The notes beneath the pieces were generated by a model that made no database searches, was not told where the DNA came from, and was given only the letters and a program-made list of their open reading frames with translations. From Kalmusia sp. IMI 367209 (lineage: Eukaryota; Ascomycota; Dothideomycetes; Pleosporales; Didymosphaeriaceae), in NCBI GenBank assembly GCA_027946365.1, contig JAPEUQ010000004.1:3472001-3536000 (forward strand): a stretch of DNA of 64,000 nt. The letters run 5' to 3'. Position numbers and translations under genes: made by a program. This document shows, piece by piece, positions 35,326 through 46,260 of the stretch. How positions within the stretch are numbered: position 1 is the stretch's first letter; each line of letters begins with the position of its first letter.

Positions 35326-36383
35326 TTCAGAAGCTTATGGGGAACGTATGGGAAAGTAGCTGTTTCTGCTATGATGATGATGTAATTTGGAGCGGGAGAG
35401 CTTGGTTGCAAAACGCGTAGCTGGGGCAGTAATCGCGCTAACGAAGTAAACACGCACACACAGTGACCGGCTACATTACAGAAAAGCAGTGCAAAGCAGC
35501 CAATACAAGCAAATGAAAGCTTTGAAAGCTATAGCTCGCTCATAGTGTACTTAAACAAACGTTAAAATGAAAGACACTTGCCCCCCAGCCCCTCGTGCTC
35601 ACCAATTTTGCCCTGCACTAATTCAGCTATGGACCCCTAAAACAAAAGGATACACATATCGGCTGAACCACGAATCGAATATATGCCACCCAAAAAAAAT
35701 CCCAAAAAAGTAGACCGTATTATGAGCGCGGTACCGCTGGGCCACCTATTCAGAAGATAAGTTAGCATTGTCCGAAGACAAAGGCTTGCGGACTTGAGCA
35801 TCTTATATAGGACTACAAAAACACTGTTTAGAAATTTGGGGTGCCAGGCACCCTACACCGATCTTTGAGAGATTGTTTATCTTCGCTTGTCTGGCACGAG
35901 GAAGGAACAGATGAGCGAATAAGCCGTTTCACATGTAATTATTTTATGACTCCGCTTTACAAGAGCGAATAATGGTAAACCTTAATGCAACCTGAGCGAG
36001 TATATATTTGACCTGGCCAAAGAGCCATGAGCAGAGAGTTAATTGAGTTTCAGTTCACAATAGCTGGCCTTAGAGATGATAGTGAAGAATCTTACACGCA
36101 ATCTGCACAGTAGGAGGGATTGATTAACAAAGAATCTTACTCATCTATAGCAGCCCCGTGTTGAAATATCAAAACAGATTATCGCCGAGATGAATTTGCA
36201 ACACGGGACAGCGCTATCCAGAAGCATGGCTTGTCATATGTAGACTGCGAATGCATATGAAAACTAAAACCCAAGCTTGCCCACGCTATCCGGTAAAAGC
36301 TTCTGCGGCACCAAAACCCGTAGTTTGTAGAACAGAGCCTGATATAACTTGCCCTGCATTACCAATTGTCACCATCCTCACCC

Positions 36384-36666
36384 TCAACCAGTCCTTGGCC
36401 TGTCTCTCTCGTTCCACTCGTCGTATTGTATGTACCAGCTTTGTCCGTTCTGCGCTCCACAATGAGAACAGATAAGACCCCATTGAGGCCATGGTGAACG
36501 TTTGACGTGGGGATTCTTGCTCATTTGGTTGCCTAAGAAGTGATGGTCAATCAGATCCTATGGGGTGTAATACGTGTTGTAGGAGCTACTCACAATGGGA
36601 GCACTTGAACTCAATGGTCACAGTATCGGCAAGGTAGCGGATTGTGTCGCCTTGTGGTGGGGTCAT
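36384..36666 (-). CDS. Small two-exon CxxC...CxxC protein (zinc-ribbon-like)
   Basis: Exon 1 (36666-36594) and exon 2 (36532-36384), joined across a 61-nt intron with GTGAGT donor and TTCTTAG acceptor, encode 73 residues beginning MTPPQGDTIRYLADTVTIEF. Two CSHC pairs (C22/C25 and C46/C49) separated by 20 residues would suit a single zinc ion; exon 1 ends one base into the C25 codon, so the second Cys appears only after splicing. The end is polar and aromatic (NGQSWYIQYDEWNERDRPR). Neither exon alone looks like a gene, which makes the perfect frame-preserving join persuasive. No family named; possible zinc-binding or RNA/protein-binding micro-domain. Confidence 0.65.
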
Positions 36667-38325
36667 GATCTCTTATTGAACACTTGTTGATTTGGTAATG
36701 TTTCGGTTGTAGTCTGAATGCGCGTGCTTGTGTTGTGGAAATTCTTCTTTGGGCGCTTGTTGATAGAGCGCAGTAGAGGATTTATATGAAAGGGAGGGCG
36801 ACATGTGCTGGTTGATCGTGTTTGCAGCATTAATGTCACTAAGCGCAGTTAGATCGTGGAGTGTGGCAGTGTGTGCCAAGCTGTCTCTTGAAGGCAATGA
36901 ATGTGACACAACGTAGACAAGCAACTGTCTCAGTCCAAAGCTATAATCATAACATGTGTCTCACCAGAAGTCCACGCACATACAATTGTATCACACAGCA
37001 GGGGTACATGACACTCGAGATTCCTACGAAGTAACGACAAGTGTATAGATGAGTTTTCAACGTCCAGCGCACCTGCTGTCCGCTCTCAGGCTCGTATCTC
37101 TATATGCGGTGTATCCTATGCTCCTCCGCTTCTATCATGTATACAACTCGATGACCCCTCAATATGTATGCTGTGCGAGGCTTCTAAGTGGCCGTTATGG
37201 CACTGTTTGATTGCATTTTCGCGTCGGTGGATTGGTAGTCTTGCGGTTCGATTGCCGAAGATGGAGACTAGAGATCGGAGACGTTGGACCTGTAGAAGGG
37301 AAAAAGCTTGAAGGATTCAGAAACGATGGAGTGATAACCAATTGCAAGAATAAATTCGTGACGAATGGCCATGTCATCGTGTGTTTCTACATGTCCTGCG
37401 GTGGTCTGGGGCTGGATATGTCTACTTCTCCCACGCATTCACTCTCAGAGAGTTCTTCAACGCTACTCAAATTTTCCTAAGTAAGTCGACGCTGATGTTC
37501 TCGTCCACTTATACTGAAGCACCATCATTTCATGAACCCCAGTTGTTTTTGCCAGCGGTGCGGTATGCACCTAGAGCAAGCGTACACGCTCTGCCACGTC
37601 CTTCTGAAACTAATCCATTTCGCCTCGTTCGGAGCTTATAGTATCCTGATCTCGTTCTCGGCTAGCGGGTATGTAGATAGGTTGCAGATCTCGGTATGAC
37701 GAGGCAGAGGAGTTGGCGTTGTGGTAGAAAGTCTTGTATTTATATGTATCCACGCGTTTCTGTAGCAGCCGCGAGTCAGATTTCTTCAGATCGCAAGAGC
37801 GGGAGGACATGAAATATGTGTATGCAGCGACCTATTTATATTTTAAAATTCAGTAGGCGAGGGGAAAGCGGCTGTCTTCCGACGCAGGCCAGACGACGGC
37901 ACTAGTTCGAGTCGGGAGGTGTTCCTTCGAACCGTGGAGGAAGGTAGTTGAACGCGCGGACCTGATTAGGGTGATGGCTTGAAACTCTTCATCTGCGCGA
38001 GGGTGCGAGACTCGAATAGCGGAGGGAGTTGTTGGCGCGTGTACGCAGGTACGTCCTGGCAGTGGCTATAGGCAACGACTAAAGAGAAGGAGTCAAATTG
38101 CTGAATTGAGAGGCTATACGAAGACTTGAATTAGAGATGGGTATGTTTTAGCGCTCGTAGAGTAACCTTGTGGCCCTGGAGCGCGCCAACTCGACCTCGG
38201 GGCGCCGGCGTGAACGGCAGTGCTAGGATCGCCTGACCTAAGGCGTTATTGGCGGTGTATTGAACAACTTTCTGCTCAATTGGAATTTTCATGTCGCACA
38301 GGTTTTACCACAGAAGGCCCATCAA
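36667..38325. other. Intergenic, 1.7 kb
   Basis: A 66-codon minus-strand stretch at 37610-37810 (MSSRSCDLKKSDSRLL start) looks weakly coding but has no motif; I do not call it as a gene. Otherwise nothing seen. Confidence 0.35.
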
Positions 38326-38541
38326 CTATGCTGCGCCTGCTACTATGTGGCAAAGGGCCTCCCGTACAAATCGATCCCTGATTGCAACAATTCCATTGAC
38401 GTTATACGATGAGTGTTTCTCTGTTATGTAAACTGTTGCGTAATGGTGCTGGTCTTCGTTCTGCCAGGCCGCGCTCGACGGCGAGGCCGCGGGCTGGCGC
38501 AGGCAAGCCACCAGCGAAAGCAACACTAGCAGGTCTAGCAT
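38326..38541 (-). CDS. Candidate small secreted protein, 71 residues
   Basis: The ORF begins MLDLLVLLSLVACLRQPAAS, which reads as a signal peptide with an alanine-rich cleavage region, followed by a polar mature part of about 50 residues (NEDQHHYATVYITEKHSSYN). It has few cysteines. An in-frame ATG at 38562 would add seven residues. No family recognised and no intron evidence; it could be a chance ORF. Confidence 0.28.
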   Translation of the reverse strand: MLDLLVLLSLVACLRQPAASPSSAAWQNEDQHHYATVYITEKHSSYNVNGIVAIRDRFVREALCHIVAGAA

Positions 38542-39903
38542 TTTGCACGCCACGGACAACAAAGGGTCTTGTGAATCATAACACTGCTCTCAAATCATCT
38601 AATGAGATCCAGAACTTATTTCTACTTATGCCTACATCCTATTGCGTGTCGACCGCGCATACTGACTTACAATTCGTTGCTCATGGGCTGCATCCTGCCA
38701 TGCAATTTCAAACATGACAAGCACCACTATATCAATGCAATGCCTTACTGTAGCTTAGCCCAAGTAAGATCAATGCGTATAGAACAACATCGAGGCATAG
38801 TCTCACAAGGCGGCATCACATAAGGGCAACAAGAACAACAACAGTCAAACAACAAACATTAGATCAAGCCTCTTCAGCAGACTCTTCCTCGAAAGCACAG
38901 CAAACAGCCATGACAGTCAATGAAAAGAAAAAAAAAAGGGTGTGGGTGCGCTATAAAGCGCCGCTTGCTACTCAGTGATACCACTTAAGGTAACAACATC
39001 ATCGCAGTTCAAGCACCCAACTGTTCAAAAAATCAGTGGACCAGCCACGCTGCCCGGTGCAGCTGCCCCGAAGGGCTTTCTGTTCGCTTCCTAAGAAATA
39101 AATTAATTAGAAAGAAAACATAAAAGTAAGGAAGTGGAAGGGGAGCGGGGGAGAGCGGGCTTATATAGTCGACAGAGGCGCACTAGCGCGGCACTAACGA
39201 ATTCATCATGTGATCAGACTGTGGGCTTGACCGGAGTCTGATGCCTAGGTGACGTCGACGAGGTCTTGAATCTGGCGTCGGCGTGAAGGCGGGCCCGTAG
39301 AAGGCCAAAGTAGGCCGGCAGAACAGCTTGAAAGCACGCATAGACATGCATAGACGAGAACGAAGCTTTAAAATCATTGTATCATCTTATGTATGACACT
39401 AGAGCTTTGGTCTTGCTTTTACTGTTCGAGTCACCATACAGCAGCTAAAGTGGCTGCATCGCGATCAGGCCAATGAAGCAATTCAATCCTACCATGAGAA
39501 CCCAGTGGAAAACTTTGTAATCAATGTATGCTCAGTCGTCAGTAATTTGTATCGACTGTGTTGTTCTCCTAGCGTAATGATGTTGCACGCGCGTCCGAAG
39601 ATCTGGACTACATTAGACAAACATCACAATCTCCATTCAGACTCATGTATTCAAGCAAGACGTAGGAAATGGTGAACACATGAGAGGTGATATTCAATCA
39701 AGCTCCTAGCGCTAGGAAGCGAAACAAGTCCTTACTCGTTACCTCCTGTCTCCATGGCCAGCTTGCGAAGAAACCCTGGCGCCTATCTAACGTGTTCGCC
39801 ATGATGATAACCATCAGGAGCATGCAATTCTTCACTCCCTCCACTCCCTCCCCATCAGCGCATGGTGCAATCGCCGAGAGACCTGCCGCCATGTTATCCT
39901 CCT
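38542..39903. other. Intergenic, 1.4 kb
   Basis: Contains an A-run around 38925-38940 and no convincing ORF. Nothing identified. Confidence 0.4.
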
Positions 39904-40544
39904 TCAGCCCAAAAGGTTCGAGATCTTCATCTTCTCCTTGCCCTCCTTGATCTTCACCTCCTCATTGCGCTCACGGACCCGCCTGATGAGACCGGGTTGG
40001 CTGTCTTCGAAGAGCTCCGGTTTGGGGAAATGCTGGAGCCAATTGCGGACTATACGAGAGATAATTAGTAACACAGTCTTGCTGTGGCAAGCCGCATCTA
40101 GAAGTACTTACGATTGCCCGTGACCATGAGCAGCGAGTCGTACTGTCCCGGCCGCACCTCGTCAACATCGAAACGGCCCCAAATGGTCTCGCCGTTCCAG
40201 AAATTGGAGAACGCGCGGACCTCGTCGAAAGAGGGTTCGCGAGCCCTCGAACTCTCCAGTTCGTCTTTGATGAGGATGGCGAGGACTTCCCAGCCAACGC
40301 TCTCGCAAGCTAGAGCGACGTTTCTGTTCTGCGTACCGCCGTAGCGGCAGCTTGAAGTCTCTTGGGGAGTCATCTTGCGGATGTGCTCCGGAGCGGAGAC
40401 AAGACGCACGACTGAGGCGGTTATATCTCCAACCCATGCGTGGGCGGAGGACGAAGCGAAAACGGAGGCGACGGCGCGGGCGCGAAGCTGGGGAGGCACG
40501 AGGGCCTTCCACTCGTCATTGATGGGAGCACTTGGAGATGACAT
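39904..40544 (-). CDS. Conserved-looking protein of unknown function, 192 residues
   Basis: Exon 1 (40544-40112) and exon 2 (40049-39904) flank a 62-nt intron with GTAAGT donor and CGTATAG acceptor. The protein starts MSSPSAPINDEWKALVPPQL and is soluble; landmarks are SAHAWVGDITASVVRLVSAPEHIRKM, WEVLAILIKDELESSRAREPSFDEV, WNGETIWGRFDVDEVRPGQY and a lysine/glutamate-rich C-terminal helix (RRVRERNEEVKIKEGKEKMK). The frame stays open upstream to an ATG at 40862, which would add a hydrophobic segment (YSLIIVISFLCMIDVH); I prefer 40544 because the upstream residues look non-coding. Function not recognised. Confidence 0.7.
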
Positions 40545-42408
40545 TGTATCTGAAAGGGATTGGTTTGTGGGAGGCGCGTTGACTTGGAAAAGAGGTGTTT
40601 TGGGGTATAGTAGGCTGTAAGGACTTAGAGAGAGACTTTGTGATCGAATACGTGCAATGTCCTCCCAAAGTGCCGCCAAATTTGGAGTGAAAGGAAATTG
40701 ATCTGCTCCACTACTCTCCATAGAAACAGCCCTATACAGTTGGTGAACGTCAATCATGCAAAGGAAACTGATAACAATTATAAGGCTATATCTCACATAT
40801 TCTAGTCCTTTCCAATCCCGCAGCCATTGTTTTAACTGCCAGGTAAACACATCCCACAACATCTTAATCTTTGAGTGCGCACCGGAATATTTGAAGCAAC
40901 TCCTCCGCTAGCAGATCACACATGTCGGATTTCCTGTCACCATTGCCGCACATTCTTCAACCTTACGCATTCTACAACCCCCACGAAGCAATATTTCACA
41001 TCAACAGCCACCCGACAATCTGAATCGCGACTTAGTTCCGACTTTTTGTTGATTGCTACAAGGTATCCCGAGTTTTCTTTATAAGCAGAAACGCCGTAGA
41101 CGTAAATTAAGCCTATACCAGATACGCATCTCTCACCTCGCGATCTTCCTCTGCCTCTCACAACCCATAAAAAGACGCATTCCCGCCGTCAAGGTCATAC
41201 ATAATGCCCCAACAAATAATCCGCCTCGAAGAACGTACGCAGATCATCTATGACAGCGCTCACGTCCAAGCAACCATTACCAAAGCACACAACAAGACCA
41301 TCATCAAATGGATGTACAGGAATCGGAGCTGCCGCAGATGGACCTGGCGGAGGGAACACTGTCCTACCCCAAGGCATGGAGAATATCACCTACGTTGCCA
41401 CCACTGCGGGAAGTGTGCGGCATATTTGTCGTGGAGGAGCTCTCACTTGCATGCTCACCGAGACCCATGTCGGCACCGATGAGGAGAGGGGAATGCAGCA
41501 GTCATGTTTGCACGAGCTCTATAAAGAGTAGGATCAGCTGGGATCACTGGAAGGGGACACGATTGTGGTGAGGAGGCCAAATTTGGCGCAAGCTGAGCTC
41601 GACTAAGAGAAGCTATGAACGTGTCAATCAAACCTGAGTCTACGTGTGGAAACTTTCTCTATGAATACTCCGGTGACTTGCCACATGCTACTACAATGAA
41701 GTTGACACATATCATATCTGGGACTTCAAGCGTGCGAAATCTCCGGTAGAGACGTTGTGTACGTGACGAACGGCCAAGTTTGTTGTATCTCCCAATCTGT
41801 GACACCCGAGCCTTATGGTGGGAATTAACACCGTTGCGGACGTGTATCTAAACATACATGAATTTGGCCCCATAAGCTCTACTTCCTCTCGTTCACACAC
41901 CCACAAAACCGAGAACCAGAACACCCTCCGAAAAATGAGCCGAGAAACCAGCCGATTCCTAGTGCTCTAACCCTCATAAGCGCTCCACGAACCACCTTCG
42001 CTGTGGCTAGTAGCTCAATAAACAGAGCAAGTGCGGGCGTCGGCGAGACACATTTCATTGTTACCTTCGCAAGCCTACGCAATTCCAATGCCCCCTGCCA
42101 AGCGATATTGGTCATCTATCTAGCATCTTTCCTTCAAATAACGACGCCTACAGTTTCGTATGCGACTTCGGCACGCGACATAGGTATTATCAATACGTGA
42201 AACGGGTACTGACGGTCCCACTGGAAAACGAAGGCCTTGGGACCGAGCTTCACAGACAACACTGAGATGAAGAGATGAGAGAATGTCATGGCTTTGGAAT
42301 GTACACAGCCCACCATATATCTATTGTACTTGTAGCTTCCGTGCCCAAAAGCACTTATAGCTTATATATACACGTTGTAGGACCTGAAATCCCGCATTGC
42401 ACACACGT
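40545..42408. other. Intergenic, 1.9 kb
   Basis: A plus-strand ORF at 41250-41531 (93 codons, including GMENITYVATTAGSVRH) has a mildly coding-like codon pattern but no motif, and three frames are open here at once, so it is not called as a gene. Nothing else supported. Confidence 0.35.
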
Positions 42409-44271
42409 CTAGAACAGGCCGCCAACCATGCGTCTCGCGAACGCCTTCGGTCCAGTCTTCTTCTCTGCTTGCATCTCCGTGATGCTGCTCCTCCTGACCT
42501 CGTCCGGAACACCCTCGCCAGAGATTGCCTGCTGCTCCAAGCGCATACCCTCATGCACATTTATCTCGGAGATGGGAACCCAAAGGCGACGGTGCGCGGG
42601 GTAGCGCGTCCACGACCACGCCTTCCAGACACCGTAGAGACCGATGATGAGCGGAGCGGCGATGTATAGACTGAAGAAAGTCTCAGCGTCGGGTTCGCCA
42701 CCGAGAGGCTGTGGTTATATAGTTAGCACGAATGTTGTACAAATTAGTGGAAGGAGCAACATACCCAGACTGCAACGTAAAACTGAGCCATCAGGCAGAT
42801 GATGTTGAGACCAACGCAGACATAGCTGCCGATGACTCCAAATTTAGCCCTTGTACGGCAGTTCGTCGATGGAGTGGCCCTGGCGCTTCCACGCTTTTCG
42901 GAAACGAATGTGCGCAACGCAAATACTGCCGTAGACGAAGAAGTTGGCGATTCCAGAAAGGGCAAGAAGCCAGGTGAAGACTTTGTCTCCGGTAGAGGGG
43001 GCCTCGTTGATGAAAGCGAGGAGACCGAAGGCAAGCTGAAGGATGATGGTGGGCATGGGACGGCCCTTTCCATCAACAGCGGCGAGAAATTTGGGGGCCA
43101 TGCCTTGCTGGGCCATAGCCTGGATAGTGCGGGTGGACGCATACGTACATGAATTTGCGACTGAGATGACGGAGATTGTTATAACAGCGTTGAAAACTGA
43201 CGGTAAACCTTTGACACCAGCCATCTGGATGGCGATAACGAACGGGGAGGCCTTGGTGTTGGCGCCGGACGATGATAGCAATCTGTCGTCGCTTGAGGGG
43301 ATGATTAGACCAAGGATGAATAAGTTGACGACGTAGAAGATGAAGATACGCCAGAAAACCTGCCTGGTCGCCCTTGGGATATCGCGTCTCGGGTTTTGGG
43401 CCTCAGCAGCAGCAAGACCAGTCATCTCGGTACCTCCATAGGCAAAAGACGCGGTGACGAAGACGGAGCAGAAGCCCTTGAAGCCATTACGGAACGCGCT
43501 TTCAGGGGCGTGCCAGTACCGAGCGCCAATGTATCCACGGTCATCGGTTGGCACACCGCCGCAGTTGACGATGATTCCGAAGATGATGAAGCCTGTGCAA
43601 GCGGCAATCTTGATGGCGCTCAGTGCGAACTCAACCTCTCCGTAGCCGCGCACACCAAAAATTTGCACGACTGCGAGAATCGTGAGGAATACAGCGATCC
43701 AGATGCCGATGTTGTAATGTCCCCAAAATTCGATCGTAATACCCGCAGCCGTAATTTCAAAAGGTAGAATTGTAAGCCACTGGATGGCATACTCCCAGCC
43801 CATTGCGAAGCCCCTGATTGGATGTGAGTTACATTCCTGCCATGCGGGGCGTTTAAGCTTACCATGAGGGGTCGACGAAACGCACGATGTATTGGTAAAA
43901 AGGCGCCGTTCACCGGGTACATGACAGCCAATTCGGCAAGCGCTTGCATCATAAGCATGATCATAAAACCGATCAGCATGAAGCAGATGACCTGTATCCG
44001 ATTGTTAGTACCATCCCAAATCCGCCGCTAGAATGTGAACACTTACAACACTGGCTGGGCCGCCCTTGGACAGCGCACTACCGGAACCGACGAAGAGACC
44101 TGCACCAATAACGCCGCCAATTGCAATCATCTGCATATGGCGACCTTGCAGGCCGCGCTTGAGCTTGCCATTCTCTCCCACGGCAAGCTCATGCTCGGAG
44201 CTCGAAGAGACACGGGGCGGCGCGCCCTTCTCGGCGTCGTAGATAGGTGGAGTAGTCTCCTCGATAGCCAT
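42409..44271 (-). CDS. Amino acid permease (YAT family) with two single-base frameshifts
   Basis: This is a yeast-type amino acid permease, GAP-like. Exons are 44271-44047, 43991-43863, 43813-42765 and 42708-42409. Landmarks are KRGLQGRHMQMIAIGGVIGAGLFVGSG, ALAELAVMYPVNGAF, TASFAYGGTEMTGLAAAEAQNPRRDIPRAT, SCTYASTRTIQAMAQQGMAP and a hydrophilic C-terminus. Exon 2 needs one base fewer to reach the RFVDPSWGFAMGWEYA junction; the excess lies in an A5 run (plus strand about 43897-43901). Exon 3 also carries one excess base at a CCC (plus strand about 42848-42850), between DELPYK and KFGVIGSYVCVGLNII. Correcting both would give about 566 residues. Two independent indels in runs suggest assembly error, but a young pseudogene is possible. 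Confidence 0.82.
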
Positions 44272-46260
44272 TGTTGGGAACCTGGAGAAAATGGCGGAAG
44301 AGAGGCGGGAAGAGGCGGAAATATGCCTCTCTTTATATGCAGGTGCGCGAGGCACTTACAGCGAGGTTCGTTCGGTAGTGCAAACGCGCAACTCGTGCGC
44401 GTGCATCTAACCTGCATCCCTGTTATCAGGGCTTCAGCCGTCTCGCAACCCGATAACCACCCCATTGGCTTCTAGGCCGCCAATCATGATATCTTGACGG
44501 TGCTTTCTGGAAGGTGAACTTGATTAACCGAAACCATGTGGTCGCATGCAGGCAAAGCTAAGCCGCGCCTAGAGTGCTTCAGCTGCTCTAGCGGCCTTCT
44601 TATCTGCGTACCGCTAGCCGTATGGGGAGCGACGGACTGCCCTTCATAGGGTGGGATACTCGAGATTGGAAACCGGGACGGCCGTAACGATTTGTGACGA
44701 GTTGCAAGGGAAGGATCCAGGGCGTAAGTCGAGGGGTATCGAATGCGCCCGTGCGTGCGGGATGCAAGCGCCAATGAAGGCATCATACGAAAGTCAGGCA
44801 GCACGGGAGCGGCGTAGGCGTGACATTTGCGCCAACAATGAGCCTAGGTGGTTCGAGATGACTGCCGACGCTCATGTCGCTCCAGACTTTGCGTACGTAC
44901 AGACAAACTCGGCCTCGGTCCCAATGATTTGGATACTTTAGGACGACCGAGCCGCGCGGCGGCGTCCTGCACAGAACACGCGGCGAACAGGTTTGACCGT
45001 CTGATAGACGAATCCCTATCAGGGCGACGATACGAAACGCGCAAAACGCGGAGCTAGAACCCGAAGAGGCAACAAGACGGAGTGAGCGACCTGCTACTGT
45101 GGTTGTAGGTTAGCGGGGCTGGGGTCTAGAATCCGGGGCGACGGATTGGAGATCATGACAAAAGGTAATAGATACCGATCCAACAAAAGCCGACGAGCGC
45201 CCTCGAGGAAATTGGCGACATGAAAATTCCCCCCCTATGAGGCTTTCTTTTGTGCGTGCCATGCGGAGTACTCGCCGATGGGAAGAACGACTCAACGCTG
45301 CAGCGGCGCTTGCTGCACGGCCACATGCAGCGCCACATGCAGCGCGGCTCTCATGCTGCGAAGGTATTGCGCAATGAAGAAACAAAAAGATGGAGTACTT
45401 CAAGCGGGCGGGAATCTGCTGTGAGGCCCATGGGAGGGATGGCTTTAAAGTTCGATGTCGCCGGGAGAGGACCTGCGGTTGAAATAAAGGTGGAAAGGGT
45501 GGGCTCGCCGAGGAACCAGCGGCTATACGGCACAGGTCAAGCTTTCCCCAAGACACCTTGGGCATTCTCCAGCGGAATGATACGATTGAACATCATCTCG
45601 CAATCCATCGCGATTGGATTCCCTTGCGGTCTAGGTCTTGTGACGGTTCGTTTATATCGCTACTTGCCCATGATGAGAGGACGCCGCAGGGCGATGCACG
45701 GGCCGATTGTAGAGACACAGAACGGAATATGGGCCAGAAGTAGGCGCAAAGTAGGTTGAGTCAACCTTAGATACTAGGTCATCCCGCAATGGACGTGGTC
45801 TGAAAGAAAGATATACCTAAAATGTCCTACCTCTGGTAGCCGAAAAAGGGAGTCCATGGTCAAACCTGAGCGGACGTTGGATGTGAGACACTCTGCTGCA
45901 AGACACTGCCCTTCTCAAATCGGTTAAATCCATAAGCACATACGTCATTCGAAACGGAGTCGCACCCCTCTCCTACTAGATTCTGGATGTTCTAAGCACG
46001 TCTCGTCTGTGAATGCATATTCACGTGACATTCCCCGTTTGGGTTAGCTCTTATGTGAAGCGATCCTTCCAAGCCAAGCGATCAGGCACCCATCATAGTC
46101 CAGCACACCCATTGAGCAACAATCGTAAACCCAAAACGTGCAGCCACAGCTGACATTACGATTGCATCCGCCTTCTCTTTTTTACTAACCGTTAAGTCTC
46201 AATGTGACACGCCTGGTCTGCGCTTGGTTGGTTCGTTCGGACGATTGTTCGCATACGGTA
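44272..46260. other. Divergent intergenic region, 2 kb
   Basis: Lies between the frameshifted permease (-) and a Zn2Cys6 gene (+). A 169-codon plus-strand stretch at 45250-45759 has no motif and is not called. ACATGCAGCGCC repeats twice near 45323-45345. Nothing else seen. Confidence 0.4.

Larger units (their letters stand above)
34937..36383. other. Intergenic, 1.4 kb, with motif copies D and E
   Basis: No coding signal. Two further copies of the dispersed motif lie at about 35188-35228 and 35281-35325, and A-runs are frequent around 35640-35720. Nothing else seen. Confidence 0.45.

Noticed and set aside
41204..41571. Three overlapping plus-strand ORFs
   Set aside because: Only one could be real, none has a motif, and no splice model ties them together.
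45300..45350. Short repeat of ACATGCAGCGCC as a mobile-element end
   Set aside because: Only two short tandem copies; no inverted partner or target-site duplication seen.
45250..45759. 169-codon plus-strand open frame
   Set aside because: Low-complexity start (repeated HGHMQR-like words), no family motif, and an overlapping minus frame is also open.
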